Positions 1 through 6,034 are shown, numbered from the stretch's first letter. The stretch is DNA of 7,659 nt from Candidatus Berkelbacteria bacterium (GCA_024654065.1 JANLIQ010000063.1:1-7659); one strand, 5' to 3'. Translations and numbers: made by a program. The notes: generated from the sequence alone by a model not told the origin.

Positions 1-54
1 ATAATCTCTCGTTCATAATACGTCAGTCTTGTCATGCATCTCCACACCTTCTAG

Positions 55-72
55 TCGGCTTATATTAGCCGA
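55..72. repeat. Short hairpin in left-edge intergenic DNA
   Basis: TCGGCT (55-60) and AGCCGA (67-72) form a 6-bp stem around a TATATT loop. No good T-tract follows on either strand, so I do not call it a terminator. The rest of 1-115 shows no gene or other clear signal. Confidence 0.4.
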
Positions 73-115
73 AGTGTTTCGATGACTCTAGAATCTACCC
101 TTTACCGCGGGGTGA

Positions 116-144
116 TTGACTTTTTACCCTGGTTGTGCTAGTAT
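116..144 (+). promoter_or_regulatory. Sigma-70-type promoter of the 194-709 gene
   Basis: A -35 box TTGACT (116-121) is followed after exactly 17 bp by TAGTAT (139-144), preceded by TGC, which makes an extended -10. Transcription would start near 151. The reading frame of the next gene is open back to the TTG at 116, but that TTG is the first three bases of the -35 box and cannot be the start codon. Confidence 0.85.
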
Positions 145-160
145 TTTTGTCATACCACAC

Positions 161-184
161 AAGGAGGTGGACGCAACTTTGGAG
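161..184 (+). promoter_or_regulatory. Shine-Dalgarno region deciding the start of the 194-709 gene
   Basis: A strong AAGGAGGT (161-168) lies 10 nt before an in-frame TTG at 179. A second GGAG (181-184) lies 9 nt before the ATG at 194. Both starts are usable: ATG 194 is the better codon, TTG 179 has the stronger ribosome site. The two proteins differ by only five residues. Confidence 0.65.
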
Positions 185-193
185 TATAAGAAG

Positions 194-709
194 ATGCAAA
201 AGTTTTTCGACCGGAACCGGTCGAAGGGCATTTGGGCTCCGACGGAAGTCAGAGCGCTCTGGTTTTTCTTCTTTGACAACAGGGAGAGACTAAGGAGTTC
301 AGCACCACCAGAGAAGTGGGTGGTGGAGACACTTGAGAGTCAGCTCGTCAAGAGCTACGGCCCACAGATTCAACGAAAGGAGGAGCGAGCTCATGCCGCC
401 GCTCGCCGAGCGCTTGAAGAAGGGCTCCAGAAGCTTCGGGAGCGAGTCGAGGAGTTTGCCGCCGAAGAAATCCGCCGAGCTAACAGTCTGGTCATTACCG
501 GGCTTGACGATGTCGTGATTCGACTCCTTCGGGCGGCCGGTTACCAAACTCGTCGCCAAGTCGCATTGGCTCTAGACCGGCAGTTGCTCCAGATACCAGG
601 CATTGACCGTGCTCGCCTGCGACAGATACGCAAGTACTGTCCACATGTTAGCGAGCGAACCGATCGTAGATTGGCTCGCGCCCGTAGCGGGCAAGCATCG
701 CTCTTCTGA
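194..709 (+). CDS. Unknown protein with coiled-coil-like middle and helix-hairpin-helix-like C-terminus
   Basis: I do not recognise this 171-aa protein as a named family. Residues about 1-50 are aromatic and basic (a run of four Phe at 24-27). Residues about 58-96 are rich in Glu, Arg, Ala and Leu with helical spacing and probably form a long helix or coiled coil. Residues about 103-150 resemble a helix-hairpin-helix domain: a LDDVVIRLLRAAGY helix followed by LLQIPGIDRARLRQIRK, the usual hydrophobic-PGI-x4-L-x-x-I pattern of non-specific nucleic-acid-binding HhH motifs. The tail is basic. No signal peptide or membrane segment is seen, so a cytoplasmic nucleic-acid-associated role is plausible but inferred. 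I chose ATG 194; TTG 179 is possible. The gene stands alone, with its own promoter and a terminator just after the TGA stop. A strong palindrome (206-225) lies inside the first codons. It looks GC-richer than its right-hand neighbour. Confidence 0.75.
   Translation: MQKFFDRNRSKGIWAPTEVRALWFFFFDNRERLRSSAPPEKWVVETLESQLVKSYGPQIQRKEERAHAAARRALEEGLQKLRERVEEFAAEEIRRANSLVITGLDDVVIRLLRAAGYQTRRQVALALDRQLLQIPGIDRARLRQIRKYCPHVSERTDRRLARARSGQASLF
206..225. repeat. 20-bp palindrome just inside the 194-709 gene
   Basis: TTCGACCGG (206-214) and CCGGTCGAA (217-225) are perfect 9-bp inverted arms around AA. The palindrome starts 12 nt after the ATG and about 56 nt after the predicted transcription start. It could be an operator, or an mRNA hairpin that limits translation. 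It could also be a chance outcome of Asp-Arg-Asn-Arg codons. Confidence 0.6.
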
Positions 710-720
710 CCTTTCCCCCT

Positions 721-760
721 GGGCGTCGCACTCATCCCTCGAGTCGGCGCCCTTTTTCTT
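721..760 (+). terminator. Rho-independent terminator after the 194-709 gene
   Basis: GGGCGTCG (721-728) pairs with CGGCGCCC (745-752) including one G-U. After a bulged C, ACTC (730-733) pairs with GAGT (741-744), leaving a 7-nt loop. TTTTTCTT follows at 753-760. This separates the upstream gene from the phosphohexomutase gene, which therefore needs its own promoter. Confidence 0.88.
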
Positions 761-768
761 ACCTCAAC

Positions 769-787
769 TTTCAGGTATTCTCATTCC
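769..787 (+). promoter_or_regulatory. Candidate leaderless promoter of the phosphohexomutase gene
   Basis: TATTCT (776-781) fits a -10 box whose start point would fall at or beside the ATG at 788, giving a leaderless mRNA. No Shine-Dalgarno is present; the only weak AGG is 12 nt away. The -35 match is poor (T-rich 753-758). The segment TTTCAGGTATTCT (769-781) resembles TTTCAGGTAAACT ahead of trpS. Confidence 0.4.
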
Positions 788-2134
788 ATGGATTTAAGTA
801 AAATTTTTAAGGCCTATGATATTCGCGGCGTTTATCCGGAAGAGATTGACGAGACAAAAGTGAAGCGTATTGCTATGGCATACGCAAAGTTTACTGGTGC
901 CAAGACTGTTGCAGTTGGTAGGGACGTCAGACTGTCCGGTCCTAAACTACAGAAAGCAGTTATCGACGGCCTGACAGAAGCGGGTGTTAACGTTGAAGAT
1001 ATCGGTCCAGTACCGACAGATATGTTGTATTTTGCTGTTGGCTTTTATCATTACGACGGCGGTATTCAGGTGTCAGCTTCCCATAATCCAGCCCAATTTA
1101 ACGGTCTGAAGATGGTTAGAAGGGGGGTCGAAGCGATCTCAAGCGACAATGGACTGCAAGAAATTCGAGCCTTAGCCCAGTCCGATGAAAATCTAGCCTC
1201 CTCAACTAAAGGGTCGTTTGATTCTAAAGAGATCGAAGAAGATTATTTTGATTACCTAACTAAGTTTGTCCACTTCGATACTGCAGAACCACTAAAGATT
1301 GTTGCCAATAATAATTTTGGGTTATCTGGTGAGGTCGCTCAAAGGTTTCTGACTCGAATCCATAACGCTCATATCCAGTTGATAGAACTTAATTTTCAGC
1401 CAGACGGTAACTTTCCCAAGGGTCGTCCAGATCCTCTACAGGAGAGTAATCGTAGAGAGACAAGCGAACTAATCCTCGAAACCAAGGCAGATTTTGGAGT
1501 TGCTTGGGATGCCGATGGTGATAGGTGTTATATTAGTGACGAGAAAGGAGAGGCCATAGAAGGCTGTCATCTGACAGCCTTGCTGGCTGTACACTTACTT
1601 CACGACAATAAGGGTGAAAAGATACTGTACGATCCGCGTAATATTTGGGCGGTTAAAGAGTCGGTTGCGGCTGCTGGTGGGATATCTCTACTCAATAAAG
1701 CCGGCCACACTTTTATAAAAAACCGAATGCGTCAGGAGGATGCACTATTTGCCGGAGAGATGTCTGGTCACTTCTATTTCCGAAACTTTTATTACGCCGA
1801 CAACGGCTTAATCCCCTTCTTGTTATTTCTTAATATCGTTGCCGAAACAAAGAAACCGGTATCGGAGATTATTAAACCATTACGAGATAAGTACTACGTC
1901 TCAGGCGAAATCAACTTCGAAGTAGCCGATAAGGGAGCTATGACCAAGAAGATTGAAGAAAAGTACGCCGCTGGTTCAATCGATCGCACAGACGGTTTGT
2001 CTATCTCGTTTGACAACTGGCGCTTTAATCTTCGTGCTAGTAACACCGAAAATCTTTTGCGCTTAAATGTCGAAGCCAAAGACAAAACTACTTGCGACCA
2101 AGAAACGCAAGAGTTAAAGGCTCTAATCAGCTAA
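788..2134 (+). CDS. Phosphomannomutase/phosphoglucomutase (alpha-D-phosphohexomutase)
   Basis: This 448-aa protein has the usual length and every family hallmark. The N-terminal FKAYDIRGVYP is at 7-17. The active-site phosphoserine loop SASHNP is at 96-101, with Ser98 catalytic. The Mg-binding DADGD is at 241-245, the sugar-binding GEMSGH at 323-328 and the C-terminal phosphate-binding RASNTEN at 416-422. The family moves phosphate between C6 and C1 of mannose or glucose through a bisphosphorylated intermediate, in the cytoplasm, supplying mannose-1-P or glucose-1-P for nucleotide sugars and envelope polysaccharides. Sequence alone does not separate PMM (ManB/AlgC-type) from PGM; the GEMSGH loop and length favour the bifunctional type, so I give no symbol. 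It stands alone after a terminator, lacks a Shine-Dalgarno, and its TAA stop lies inside the 3' end of the convergent trpS. Confidence 0.95.
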   Translation: MDLSKIFKAYDIRGVYPEEIDETKVKRIAMAYAKFTGAKTVAVGRDVRLSGPKLQKAVIDGLTEAGVNVEDIGPVPTDMLYFAVGFYHYDGGIQVSASHNPAQFNGLKMVRRGVEAISSDNGLQEIRALAQSDENLASSTKGSFDSKEIEEDYFDYLTKFVHFDTAEPLKIVANNNFGLSGEVAQRFLTRIHNAHIQLIELNFQPDGNFPKGRPDPLQESNRRETSELILETKADFGVAWDADGDRCYISDEKGEAIEGCHLTALLAVHLLHDNKGEKILYDPRNIWAVKESVAAAGGISLLNKAGHTFIKNRMRQEDALFAGEMSGHFYFRNFYYADNGLIPFLLFLNIVAETKKPVSEIIKPLRDKYYVSGEINFEVADKGAMTKKIEEKYAAGSIDRTDGLSISFDNWRFNLRASNTENLLRLNVEAKDKTTCDQETQELKALIS

Positions 2135-3098
2135 GCAATCCGAGATTCTTTTTGACGATTGCTAGCTTGGCGCTCGCAATCGGACGGGCTTTAGCAGTGC
2201 CTTCTTTGATGATTCGTTCCAGTTGGTCAGGCCGGGCCAGTAAACTCTTGTAAGTTTTTTGAACCGGTCCCAGAAAGGCGAGAATATCCTCGATCAGTTG
2301 CTCCTTAAGTTCGGAGTACTTCAATTGACCGTCCTTATATTTGTCGCCGAACTGCGTAGCAGTCTCCGGCGTACTGAACCCCTCGAGGATGGTGAATAAG
2401 TTTTCGACACCGGGGCTCATTTTGTTGGAGTTGGGGTCGGAGTCGGTAACGGCTTTGCGAATAGTGGCAGTTACGGTGGCTTCATCGTCCAGTAAACCGA
2501 TGGCCGAACCAGGGACGGATTTTGACATCTTTCGTTTCGGATCATTCAAAGCCATAATCCGAGCGGCTTTGGTCAGGAGTGGTTTGGGCTCGGTGAAGGT
2601 TTGGCCGGCATGAGCGTTGAAGCTTCTGGCAATTTCCCTCGCCAACTCCAAGTGCTGAACCTGATCTTCGCCAACCGGCACAATCTCGGCGTCATATAGT
2701 AATATGTCTGTTGCCATCAAAACGGGATAACCAAGTAATCCTACGCTCTGACCGTGGCGGTCGGATTTCTCCTTGAATTGCGTCATGCGAGTTAGCTGCC
2801 CAAGCGTGGTGAACGAAAGTAATAACCATGCGAGTTCTCCGTGCTCAGGGATTTGGGACTGGACAAATAGAACACAGTTCTTCGGATCTACTCCTAGCGC
2901 AACGAGCATTGCCACGGTTTCGAGAGTCCGTTCGCGTAAGTCCACGGGTCTCGGTTTGGTGTCGATAACATGCTCGTCAGCGATGAAATAATAGCAGTCG
3001 TAGTCATTCTGTAGCTCAACCCACTGCTTTATCGCTCCCAGATAGTTACCGATATGAAGCGTGCCTGAAGGTTGAATGCCGGAAACGAGTCTTTTCAT
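2127..3098 (-). CDS. trpS: Tryptophan--tRNA ligase (TrpRS)
   Basis: This 323-aa class I aminoacyl-tRNA synthetase charges tRNA-Trp with tryptophan using ATP in the cytoplasm. It starts with the family signature SGIQPSGTLHIGNYLGA; HIGN (15-18) is the HIGH ATP-binding motif. KMSKS is at 190-194. LMATDILLYDAEIVPVGEDQ (127-146) is the TrpRS Rossmann-fold and tryptophan-pocket segment. The length matches the usual bacterial enzyme of about 330 residues, so no domain is missing. The ATG at 3098 places the QPSG motif at the normal distance from the N-terminus. There is no Shine-Dalgarno; a -10-like TAAACT lies 10 nt upstream, suggesting a near-leaderless mRNA. The TGA stop overlaps the end of the convergent phosphohexomutase gene by 8 bp. 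I see no T-box hallmark or tryptophan-rich leader peptide upstream. Confidence 0.97.
   Translation of the reverse strand: MKRLVSGIQPSGTLHIGNYLGAIKQWVELQNDYDCYYFIADEHVIDTKPRPVDLRERTLETVAMLVALGVDPKNCVLFVQSQIPEHGELAWLLLSFTTLGQLTRMTQFKEKSDRHGQSVGLLGYPVLMATDILLYDAEIVPVGEDQVQHLELAREIARSFNAHAGQTFTEPKPLLTKAARIMALNDPKRKMSKSVPGSAIGLLDDEATVTATIRKAVTDSDPNSNKMSPGVENLFTILEGFSTPETATQFGDKYKDGQLKYSELKEQLIEDILAFLGPVQKTYKSLLARPDQLERIIKEGTAKARPIASAKLAIVKKNLGLLS
2130..2166. repeat. Inverted repeat at the convergent gene overlap
   Basis: GCTAAGCAATC (2130-2140) and GATTGCTAGC (2157-2166) pair over 10 bp with one bulged A, around a 16-nt loop containing five T. It spans the phosphohexomutase stop and the last trpS codons. 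No T-tract follows the stem on either strand, so it is not a classical terminator, but it could help end both transcripts. Confidence 0.5.
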
Positions 3099-3108
3099 TG
3101 TTGATCAA

Positions 3109-3136
3109 AGTTTACCTGAAAAGTCGGCTCTGTCGT
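3109..3136 (-). promoter_or_regulatory. Candidate trpS promoter
   Basis: On the minus strand ACGACA (3131-3136) is followed after 16 bp by TAAACT (3109-3114). Transcription would begin near 3102, leaving a leader of about 4 nt before the ATG. Agreement with consensus is 4 of 6 in each box. Confidence 0.45.
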
Positions 3137-3191
3137 AGAGTAGCATCTCGTCACCTTGTCATATCGGCGCTAACGTGAATCCACGCGCATA

Positions 3192-3495
3192 TACAATGGG
3201 GGTTTGAAGCAACGATGCATCTTGATGGGGGGTCATCTCTCTCGTCTGGAGCCACAGTTCCCAGTCATCTCCTGGTTTATGCCAAGGGTGTATTGAAAGC
3301 TAAGTGAGCTGATCAAGCCCGAGTTCTCTAGGGAAACTTGCGGTCGCAAATACTACCTTGCTAAAACTTGTTACGAAGGCGCATATTAGAGTTAACGCTA
3401 TTCTGACTAAAAGCATCTCGGCATAACCGAGAGACCTGGTCCGCTCCCTTCCATAGCCTCCGCCATTCAACTCCTCATGGCGGAGGCACCTTTTG
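3192..3495 (+). ncRNA. Candidate untranslated transcript of unknown type
   Basis: The 429-bp gap 3099-3527 has no convincing gene, yet ends in a strong plus-strand terminator (3456-3494) with no plus-strand gene before it for 1.3 kb. A possible -10 TACAAT (3192-3197) has only a weak -35 (CTAACG, 3170-3175). The implied RNA of roughly 290 nt would start near 3204. Its ends can pair: ATGGGGG (3196-3202) with CTTCCAT (3448-3454), two G-U included. Local hairpins include CCTGG/CCAAGG (3271-3287) and TCTCGG/CCGAGA (3416-3432). I looked for RNase P, SRP RNA, tmRNA and 6S hallmarks and could not assign it. The only small frame, 3215-3307 (30 codons), lacks a ribosome site. Confidence 0.4.
3456..3494 (+). 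terminator. Rho-independent terminator, plus strand, with no gene before it
   Basis: GCCTCCGCCAT (3456-3466) pairs perfectly with ATGGCGGAGGC (3477-3487) over 11 bp with a 10-nt loop, followed by ACC and TTTT (3491-3494). The other strand has no T-tract after the stem, so it acts on plus-strand transcripts. Confidence 0.7.
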
Positions 3496-3528
3496 AAAAA
3501 AAGTGGTCGCGAGAGATTTCCCGCGACC
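3496..3528 (-). terminator. Rho-independent terminator of the 3528-3983 gene
   Basis: GGTCGCG (3505-3511) pairs with CGCGACC (3522-3528). Reading on the minus strand the stem follows the stop codon directly and is followed by a run of seven T (complement of 3496-3502). It faces the plus-strand terminator only a few bases away. Confidence 0.85.
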
Positions 3529-3983
3529 TAGATAGTAGTTTTGCTGATTTTCCGCATTGGCGCTGCCGATGGTTTCAGCCTTCTAGCCGCCATTTCAGCA
3601 CTTGTCTTGGCTTCGACCCAATCAGCAAATGCCGATAACGATTGAGAAAATCTGTCACGCAGCTCGTCAGGGATATCTAAACCGCCTTCGATTGATATCC
3701 TAAGAAGTGCCGACAGCGTTTTCAGTGACGCCGAACCGATCGTGCTTGGCCATTCTTTCTTGGACCAAGCCTTAACGGTTTTATTGTTGAATAAGTTGAG
3801 AGGTACGCCTATTTCACGCCAGCTTCGAAAAACCTCCTCTCGAGTTTCCTTGGGAATGATGCGCGGGCAGCCATCAACCACCCGCCGAGAATCTGGGTCA
3901 ATTGCTTCAATAATCTCGCGTAGATCCGCAAGGTCATTGGAGAATGGACTAGATTGCTCTGAGTCAGGTGGTTTCGATACCAT
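3528..3983 (-). CDS. Unknown 151-aa protein, divergent from groESL, possible HTH
   Basis: I do not recognise this protein. It starts at an ATG with a good AAGGAG (complement of 3990-3995) six bases upstream, and ends at a TAG that is part of its terminator stem, so it is very likely a real gene. Residues 1-20 are polar and Ser/Pro-rich. Residues about 45-100 are mostly helical; the stretch VKAWSKKEWPSTIGSASLKT with LSALLRI after it is faintly like the recognition-helix and LLRLA part of Cro/XRE helix-turn-helix proteins. The tail (134-151) is strongly basic. No signal peptide or membrane segment is seen. Its promoter lies back to back with that of groES, with only 8 bp between the -35 boxes, so a role as local regulator is possible but unproven. 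Confidence 0.78.
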   Translation of the reverse strand: MVSKPPDSEQSSPFSNDLADLREIIEAIDPDSRRVVDGCPRIIPKETREEVFRSWREIGVPLNLFNNKTVKAWSKKEWPSTIGSASLKTLSALLRISIEGGLDIPDELRDRFSQSLSAFADWVEAKTSAEMAARRLKPSAAPMRKISKTTI

Positions 3984-4009
3984 AAGTTACTCCTTGGTAG
4001 GATGGGGCT

Positions 4010-4037
4010 ATTTTAGCAGATGCTGGGATTTGGTCCA
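4010..4037 (-). promoter_or_regulatory. Promoter of the 3528-3983 gene
   Basis: On the minus strand TGGACC (4032-4037) precedes TAAAAT (4010-4015) by 16 bp. A TGC just before the -10 (4016-4018) makes it an extended -10 promoter. The leader would be about 20 nt. Confidence 0.6.
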
Positions 4038-4045
4038 GGCTCATG

Positions 4046-4074
4046 TTGACAATATGTAAAGCAAACTTTACAAT
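4046..4074 (+). promoter_or_regulatory. groESL promoter
   Basis: TTGACA (4046-4051), the full -35 consensus, is followed after exactly 17 bp by TACAAT (4069-4074), a 5/6 match to the -10. Transcription would start near 4081. A second TACAAT occurs at 4081-4086 but lacks a matching -35 box. Confidence 0.88.
4055..4072. promoter_or_regulatory. Candidate operator in the groESL promoter
   Basis: TGTAAAG (4055-4061) and CTTTACA (4066-4072) are perfect 7-bp inverted arms around CAAA. The site lies in the spacer and overlaps the -10 box, the ideal place for a repressor. It is not the HrcA site CIRCE (TTAGCACTC-N9-GAGTGCTAA), which is absent here. Confidence 0.55.
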
Positions 4075-4099
4075 CAATTCTACAATATGAGTAAAGCTA

Positions 4100-4107
4100 A
4101 AGGAGGT
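4100..4107 (+). promoter_or_regulatory. groES ribosome binding site, fixes the start at 4114
   Basis: AAGGAGGT lies 6 nt before the ATG at 4114. The same frame has an earlier ATG at 4087, but that one is only about 6 nt from the predicted transcription start, has no ribosome site, and would add nine residues that the GroES family lacks. Confidence 0.85.
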
Positions 4108-4113
4108 CATACG

Positions 4114-4401
4114 ATGAAATTGCAACCATTAGCCGACCGCTTGGTCGTCAAACCGCTCGATGCGGAAACTGTTTCAAAATCTGGTATTGTCATCCCTGAT
4201 ACTGCCAAAGAAAAGCCCCAAGAAGGTGAAGTTATCGCTGTTGGCCCTGGCCGAATCGATAAAGACGGCAAAAGAATAGAGATGGAAGTTAAAAAGGGTG
4301 ATCGCGTTCTTTTCGGTAAGTATGCTGGCGATGAATTCAAGCTCAATGGGATTGAATACAAAATTATTCGAGAAGATGAAGTATTAGGAGTTTTAAACTA
4401 A
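4114..4401 (+). CDS. groES: Co-chaperonin GroES (10 kDa chaperonin)
   Basis: GroES forms the heptameric lid of the GroEL folding chamber in the cytoplasm. This 95-aa protein has the standard length and sequence: the N-terminal LQPLADRLVVKPLDAE, the mobile loop at about 17-34 with the hydrophobic tripeptide Ile-Val-Ile (25-27) that docks on GroEL, the GEVIAVGPG roof strand (38-46), the KKGDRVLFGKYAG segment (60-72) and the C-terminal EYKIIREDEVLGVL. The start at 4114 rests on an AAGGAGGT six bases upstream. groEL begins one base after the TAA stop, so the two are clearly one operon and probably translationally coupled. Transcription comes from the near-consensus promoter at 4046-4074, with a palindromic operator candidate overlapping it instead of CIRCE. 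Confidence 0.97.
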   Translation: MKLQPLADRLVVKPLDAETVSKSGIVIPDTAKEKPQEGEVIAVGPGRIDKDGKRIEMEVKKGDRVLFGKYAGDEFKLNGIEYKIIREDEVLGVLN

Positions 4402-4402
4402 G

Positions 4403-6034
4403 ATGGCAAAACAAATAAAATTTTCGCAAGACGCTAGGGATCGGATTAAATCCGGTGTCGATCAATTAGCCGATACCGTAAAAGTCACGCTTGGCCCTAA
4501 AGGTCGTAATGTTCTGTTGGACAAAGGTTACGGTGGTCCAACTATTACTAACGATGGTGTCACTATTGCTAAAGAAATTGATCTGGCCGATAAGTTTGAA
4601 AATATGGGGGCGCAATTGGTAAAAGAAGTTGCTTCCAAAACTGATGACATTGCTGGTGACGGTACGACCACCGCCACCTTGCTGGCTCAAGCGATGATTA
4701 GCGATGGTCTGAAAAATGTTGCTGCTGGTTCGTCGGCTATGGCCATTCGCCACGGTATAGAGAAAGCGACCGAACAAGTAGTGGCTCATTTAAAGAAAAA
4801 CGCCAAGCAGATCAAAACCAAAGAAGAAAAAACTCAAGTCGCATCCATCTCCGCTAACAATCCAGAGATCGGCGAGTTGATCGCCGAGGTATTCGAGAAG
4901 GTTGGCAATGAAGGTGTTATCACCGTCGAGAAGTCTGATGGTTTGGAGATGAGTTACGAGCTAACCGAAGGAATGCAGTTTGATCAGGGCTACATCTCGG
5001 CTTATATGGTGACCGACGCTAGCAATATGGAGTCATCAATTGAAAAGCCACACATCTTAGTCACCGACAAGAAGATCTCCTCGATTCAGGAAATTCTACC
5101 GTTACTAGAAAAACTAGCTCAGACCGGTAAGAAAGAGTTAGTCATCATCGCCGAAGATCTCGACGGCGAAGCTCTGGCCACCATTATCGTTAATAAGCTC
5201 CGTGGCATTCTGAATATCTTAGCGGTTAAGGCGCCCGGTTTTGGCGACCGACGCAAAGAAATGCTCCAAGATATTGCTACTCTCACTGGGGGTGAAGTCA
5301 TCTCAGAGGAAAAGGGTATGAAGCTGGAAGACACCGAAATCGGTATGCTCGGCGTCGCTCGTCGTGTTGTGGCCGATAAGGACAAGACCACAATCGTTGA
5401 CGGCAAGGGAGTCGCCAAAGCCATCGACGCTCGAGTGGCGCAGATCAAAAAACAGATCGAAAAAGCAACATCGGATTACGACAAAGAGAAGTTGGCAGAA
5501 CGCCTCGGTAAATTGAGCGGTGGGGTGGCCGTCATCAAAGTTGGCGCCGCTTCAGAAGTCGAGCAGAAAGAAAAACAGCACCGCGTCGAAGACGCCCAAA
5601 AAGCGACTCGCGCTGCCATCGAAGAGGGCGTGGTGTCCGGCGGCGGTGTCGCCTTGCTTGAAGCCCACGAGGCCTTGAACAAAACCAAATATGAGGGCGA
5701 CGAAGAGCTTGGTCGCGAGATCGTCTCTAAAGCCCTGGTTGTACCGGTCTGGCAGATCGCCTCAAACGCTGGCGCCGAAGGTTCGGTGATCGTCGCCCGG
5801 ATTATCGAAGGTAAAAAGGGCTGGGGCTACGACGCTAAAGAAGACAAGATGGTTGATATGATCGCCTCGGGCATTATCGACCCGCTCAAAGTTACCCGCT
5901 CGGCTTTGCAAAACGCTGCTTCCGTCGCCGCCATGGTTCTGACCACCGAAGCCGCCGTAACAGACTTACCAGAGAAAAAAGATTCTATGCCCGCTATGCC
6001 TTCCGGAATGGGCGGCATGGACGGGATGATGTAA
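4403..6034 (+). CDS. groEL: Chaperonin GroEL (60 kDa chaperonin)
   Basis: GroEL forms the double-ring ATP-driven chamber that folds cytoplasmic proteins with GroES. At 543 aa it is full length. ATP-site motifs are intact: VTLGPKGRNV (28-37), TNDGVTIAKEI (49-59) and GDGTTT (85-90). The catalytic aspartate that activates water for ATP hydrolysis is Asp397 in HRVEDAQKATRAA. The substrate-binding apical domain runs about 190-375. The GGG loop is at 413-415. The C-terminal Gly-Met tail (MPSGMGGMDGMM, 532-543) is present. The ATG follows the groES stop by one base; its ribosome site AGGAG (4386-4390) lies inside groES, 12 nt upstream. A strong terminator follows. The segment KALVVPVWQIASNAGAEG (443-460) departs from the common bacterial RALEEPLRQIAxNAG, which fits a divergent lineage such as CPR. 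That placement is inference. Confidence 0.98.
   Translation: MAKQIKFSQDARDRIKSGVDQLADTVKVTLGPKGRNVLLDKGYGGPTITNDGVTIAKEIDLADKFENMGAQLVKEVASKTDDIAGDGTTTATLLAQAMISDGLKNVAAGSSAMAIRHGIEKATEQVVAHLKKNAKQIKTKEEKTQVASISANNPEIGELIAEVFEKVGNEGVITVEKSDGLEMSYELTEGMQFDQGYISAYMVTDASNMESSIEKPHILVTDKKISSIQEILPLLEKLAQTGKKELVIIAEDLDGEALATIIVNKLRGILNILAVKAPGFGDRRKEMLQDIATLTGGEVISEEKGMKLEDTEIGMLGVARRVVADKDKTTIVDGKGVAKAIDARVAQIKKQIEKATSDYDKEKLAERLGKLSGGVAVIKVGAASEVEQKEKQHRVEDAQKATRAAIEEGVVSGGGVALLEAHEALNKTKYEGDEELGREIVSKALVVPVWQIASNAGAEGSVIVARIIEGKKGWGYDAKEDKMVDMIASGIIDPLKVTRSALQNAASVAAMVLTTEAAVTDLPEKKDSMPAMPSGMGGMDGMM

Noticed and set aside
116..193. Upstream extension of the first gene to the TTG at 116
   Set aside because: That TTG is part of the -35 box of a clear promoter whose start point is near 151, so the codons are not transcribed.
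3215..3307. 30-codon frame in the trpS upstream gap
   Set aside because: No ribosome site, very short, and Ser/Gly-rich without family resemblance.
3340..3426. TCGCAAA and an open stretch resembling a tmRNA tag start
   Set aside because: The frame runs 26 codons to an ending unlike the usual LAA tag, and no tRNA-like T-arm or acceptor is found.
3099..3527. T-box or tryptophan attenuator leader for trpS
   Set aside because: No T-box core sequence or Trp-codon run was found, and the candidate trpS promoter leaves only a few leader bases.
4087..4113. Nine-residue N-terminal extension of GroES
   Set aside because: The ATG at 4087 is almost at the transcription start and has no ribosome site; the ATG at 4114 has AAGGAGGT and gives the normal family N-terminus.
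4010..4113. CIRCE element ahead of groES
   Set aside because: Neither TTAGCACTC nor GAGTGCTAA occurs; the inverted repeat present has a different sequence and spacing.
4466..6018. Several open frames antisense to groEL, and similar ones antisense to groES and trpS
   Set aside because: They are shadows of highly expressed genes, lack ribosome sites and have low-complexity Ser/Thr/Ala-rich translations.
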